Source: JAOABV01 sp039801465 (GTDB taxonomy: Bacteria; Hydrothermota; Tepidihabitantia; Tepidihabitantales; CAIPLT01). From it: 64,000 nucleotides of DNA. Made by a program: the position numbers and the translations under genes. Positions 62,555-64,000 of this stretch are shown here, piece by piece. The stretch's first letter is position 1. Each line of letters starts with the position of its first letter. The notes under the pieces are model-generated. The model worked only from the letters and a program-made list of their open reading frames with translations. It was not told the origin of the DNA and did no database searches. The stretch is taken from contig JBDRUT010000002.1 in assembly GCA_039801465.1 (NCBI GenBank), forward strand, positions 82,897 to 146,896, written 5' to 3'.

Positions 62555-62900
62555 TTTAAGTTTCGATTTGGTATAATTGGCACTTATCTTTTAACGTTTT
62601 TGCATCTTTAGATTTACCAATTAATGATTTATTCATCATTCTCGTTTATTAGTTATATTTACTAAAAAGAATTCGACTCATTTTAAGTTTCGATTTGGTA
62701 TAATCGGCACTTATCTTTTAACGTTTTTACATCTTTAGATTTACCAATTAATGATTTATTCATCATTCTCGTTTATTAGTTATATTTACTAAAAAGAATT
62801 CGACTCATTTTTAAATCACAACAATTGTTTATTTTTTAATATGTTATGCATTTTTAGATTAACCAACTAATAATTTATTCACGATTCTTGTTTAGAACTA
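62540..62900 (-). repeat. 127-bp tandem repeat of the accD/ABC-ATPase gene junction
   Basis: CGACTCA and its surroundings recur at 62547, 62674 and 62801, exactly 127 bp apart. The first two units are nearly identical. Each unit joins a copy of the ATPase gene's first codons (reading MSRILFSKYN then TAA) to a copy of the region just after accD. The outermost copy is diverged and merges into the real accD 3' end. Confidence 0.88.
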
Positions 62901-63724
62901 TATAGAATATCAAGGATTTTTGATAATGTTGCACGTAAATCTTTTCGGCTAACAACAATATCCACGAAGCCGTGTTTGAGCAAAAATTCTGCGGTTTGAA
63001 ATCCTTCGGGTAATTTTTCACCGATAGTTCCTTCAATTACTCTTGCGCCAGCAAATCCAAGTAATGCTTTAGGTTCTGCAATAATAATATCACCTAATGA
63101 AGCATAAGACGCCATAACACCAGCCATAGTGGGATTAGTAACAATTGAGATAAACGGTACGCGGGCTTCGGATAAAAGTGCTAATTCTGCGGATGTTTTT
63201 GCCATCTGCATTAGAGAGAATATTCCTTCCTGCATTCGGGCTCCGCCGGAAGTAGAAATAATTATTAAAGGAATTCGTTCTGAGCGTGCTTTTCTGATTG
63301 CGCGGGCAACTTTTTCGCCAACAACCGAGCCCATACTTCCGCCAATAAAATTAAAATCCATCAACCCAATAATTAAAGGTATGTTTTCTATTACACCCCG
63401 GCCATAAACAAATCCTTCATTGAAACCGGTCTTTTTCTGGGCTTCAACTACTTTCTCTCGGTATTTGGGAAAATCCAATGGATTTTCCGGTAAGAGATTG
63501 GCGTCAAACTCTTCAAAAGAGTTGGCGTCTAACAAGATTTCAATATATTTTTTGATACTGATTCGAAAATGAAAATTGCATTTGGGACAGATGTAAAAGT
63601 TTTTTTCTAAACTCTTTCGGTATAGAATTTCATTACAACCATCGCACCGAAGCCAAAGACCATTGGGCACTTCCATTCGCTTTGAGTCTTTTGCATCGTC
63701 TAATTCACTGTTTGGTGTCGGCAT
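62879..63724 (-). CDS. accD: Acetyl-CoA carboxylase carboxyltransferase beta subunit
   Basis: 281 residues. N-terminal zinc finger C27/C30/C46/C49 (CDGC and CPKC), then the crotonase-like carboxyltransferase fold with MDFNFIGGSMGSVVGEKVARAI cut at the oxyanion loop, STSGGARMQEGIFSLMQMAK and the PTMAGVMASYASLGD segment. Supplies malonyl-CoA for fatty-acid synthesis with AccA and the biotin subunits, which are elsewhere. The ATG lies 6 nt after the -10 box: leaderless. Confidence 0.96.
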   Translation of the reverse strand: MPTPNSELDDAKDSKRMEVPNGLWLRCDGCNEILYRKSLEKNFYICPKCNFHFRISIKKYIEILLDANSFEEFDANLLPENPLDFPKYREKVVEAQKKTGFNEGFVYGRGVIENIPLIIGLMDFNFIGGSMGSVVGEKVARAIRKARSERIPLIIISTSGGARMQEGIFSLMQMAKTSAELALLSEARVPFISIVTNPTMAGVMASYASLGDIIIAEPKALLGFAGARVIEGTIGEKLPEGFQTAEFLLKHGFVDIVVSRKDLRATLSKILDILYSSKQES

Positions 63725-63730
63725 AATTCA

Positions 63731-63758
63731 AGTATAAAAGTAAAAAATATTTTGTCAA
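63731..63758 (-). promoter_or_regulatory. Promoter of accD (leaderless)
   Basis: On the minus strand: TTGACA (63753-63758), a 16-bp spacer, TATACT (63731-63736), 6 nt before the ATG at 63724. Confidence 0.6.
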
Positions 63759-63984
63759 CCCTATGTAGCAAGAGAATTCTGCAAAAGTTAATTTTCGCGA
63801 TTAAAACCATTGATTTTTCCTTTGTTTTCTATGGGTTTATTGTTTTCCGAAGCATTTACACAGCACTTTTAAAGGTAATGTATAATATTTTGTGTAAATT
63901 TAGAATTGAAATGTTTAAAATAAAGGTGTATCCTCCTATGATGTTTAAACTAAATAATAAATAATAAGAAAGGAGAACACACCT

Positions 63985-64000
63985 ATGAGACCATATAACT
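63985..64000 (+). CDS. Start of a gene cut by the window end
   Basis: AAAGGAG followed 9 nt later by ATG opens a frame (MRPYN) that runs off the window. A TATAAT lies about 100 bp upstream (63881-63886). The product cannot be read from five codons. Confidence 0.45.

Noticed and set aside
63752..63964. 70-codon plus-strand frame
   Set aside because: Begins opposite the accD promoter, lacks a ribosome-binding site, and a better start with AAAGGAG lies at 63985.

Overview
The window is a stretch of an AT-rich bacterial chromosome (roughly one third G+C by eye) with the standard genetic code and frequent TTG/GTG starts. Several traits point to the FCB side of the bacterial tree and fit best with an uncultured lineage such as WOR-3 (Stahlbacteria). 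Three secreted proteins end in a Por/T9SS-type or FlgD-like C-terminal domain. SecA is long (1011 aa) with FCB-type insertions. Outer-membrane barrels and Cys-lipoproteins show a diderm envelope, and the aspartyl-tRNA synthetase is of the archaeal type. The phylum is my inference; the rest comes from the sequence.

Layout. 0.3-6 kb: secG, rplU, two secreted proteins, a folate cyclo-ligase-like gene, a long empty spacer and a lipoprotein. 6-8.6 kb (minus): tyrS, a bifunctional-nuclease-domain gene, rplI, rpsR. 9-16.6 kb (plus): rpsM-rpsK-rpsD-rpoA-rplQ, then panD, a GlmU-like uridylyltransferase, a LytR_C protein, rsfS, argS, a PTS EIIA and a zinc-ribbon protein. 16.6-18.4 kb: a gene-poor tract of decayed repeats. 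18.4-21.7 kb: a lipoprotein and a probable barrel. 22-30.6 kb (minus): the S10/spc cluster from rpsJ to rpsH, stopping at S8, followed by an amino-acid-type binding protein. 31-46 kb: a HAF-repeat secreted protein, a radical SAM protein, csp, hypA, a DUF2723 protein, cdaA, glnA, archaeal-type aspS, an M23 peptidase with a tandem array, and an epimerase. 46-50 kb: a PP-loop thiolase-like enzyme, nfu, a TIM-barrel protein and a DUF2283/DUF4258 pair. 50-56 kb: two acyl-CoA dehydrogenases with a two-subunit CoA-transferase, then a porin. 56-64 kb: tRNA-Ile, sppA, secA, an ABC ATPase, accD.

Most genes are core functions: translation, transcription, export, envelope, CoA/fatty-acid metabolism. The dehydrogenases, the CoA-transferase and the LivK-like binding protein suggest use of amino acids or short-chain acids. 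The H24/P77 residues of the aspartyl-tRNA synthetase predict that it also charges tRNA-Asn, which would require a GatCAB transamidase elsewhere.

Two patterns run across the window. First, at least six unrelated genes (secG, rpsR-rplI, rpsD, a lipoprotein, glnA, accD) have a clear -35/-10 promoter whose -10 box ends only 6-10 nt before the start codon, with no ribosome-binding site, so they should be made from leaderless mRNAs. Second, at five gene ends a short segment (about 46, 54, 59, 101 and 127 bp periods) has been tandemly duplicated. Four of these leave truncated copies of a gene start upstream of the intact gene, some with their own ribosome-binding site and short leader ORF. The fifth leaves eight copies of a gene's 3' end including its stop codon. 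These two patterns are the most unusual content I found; I saw no CRISPR array, intact insertion sequence or prophage.
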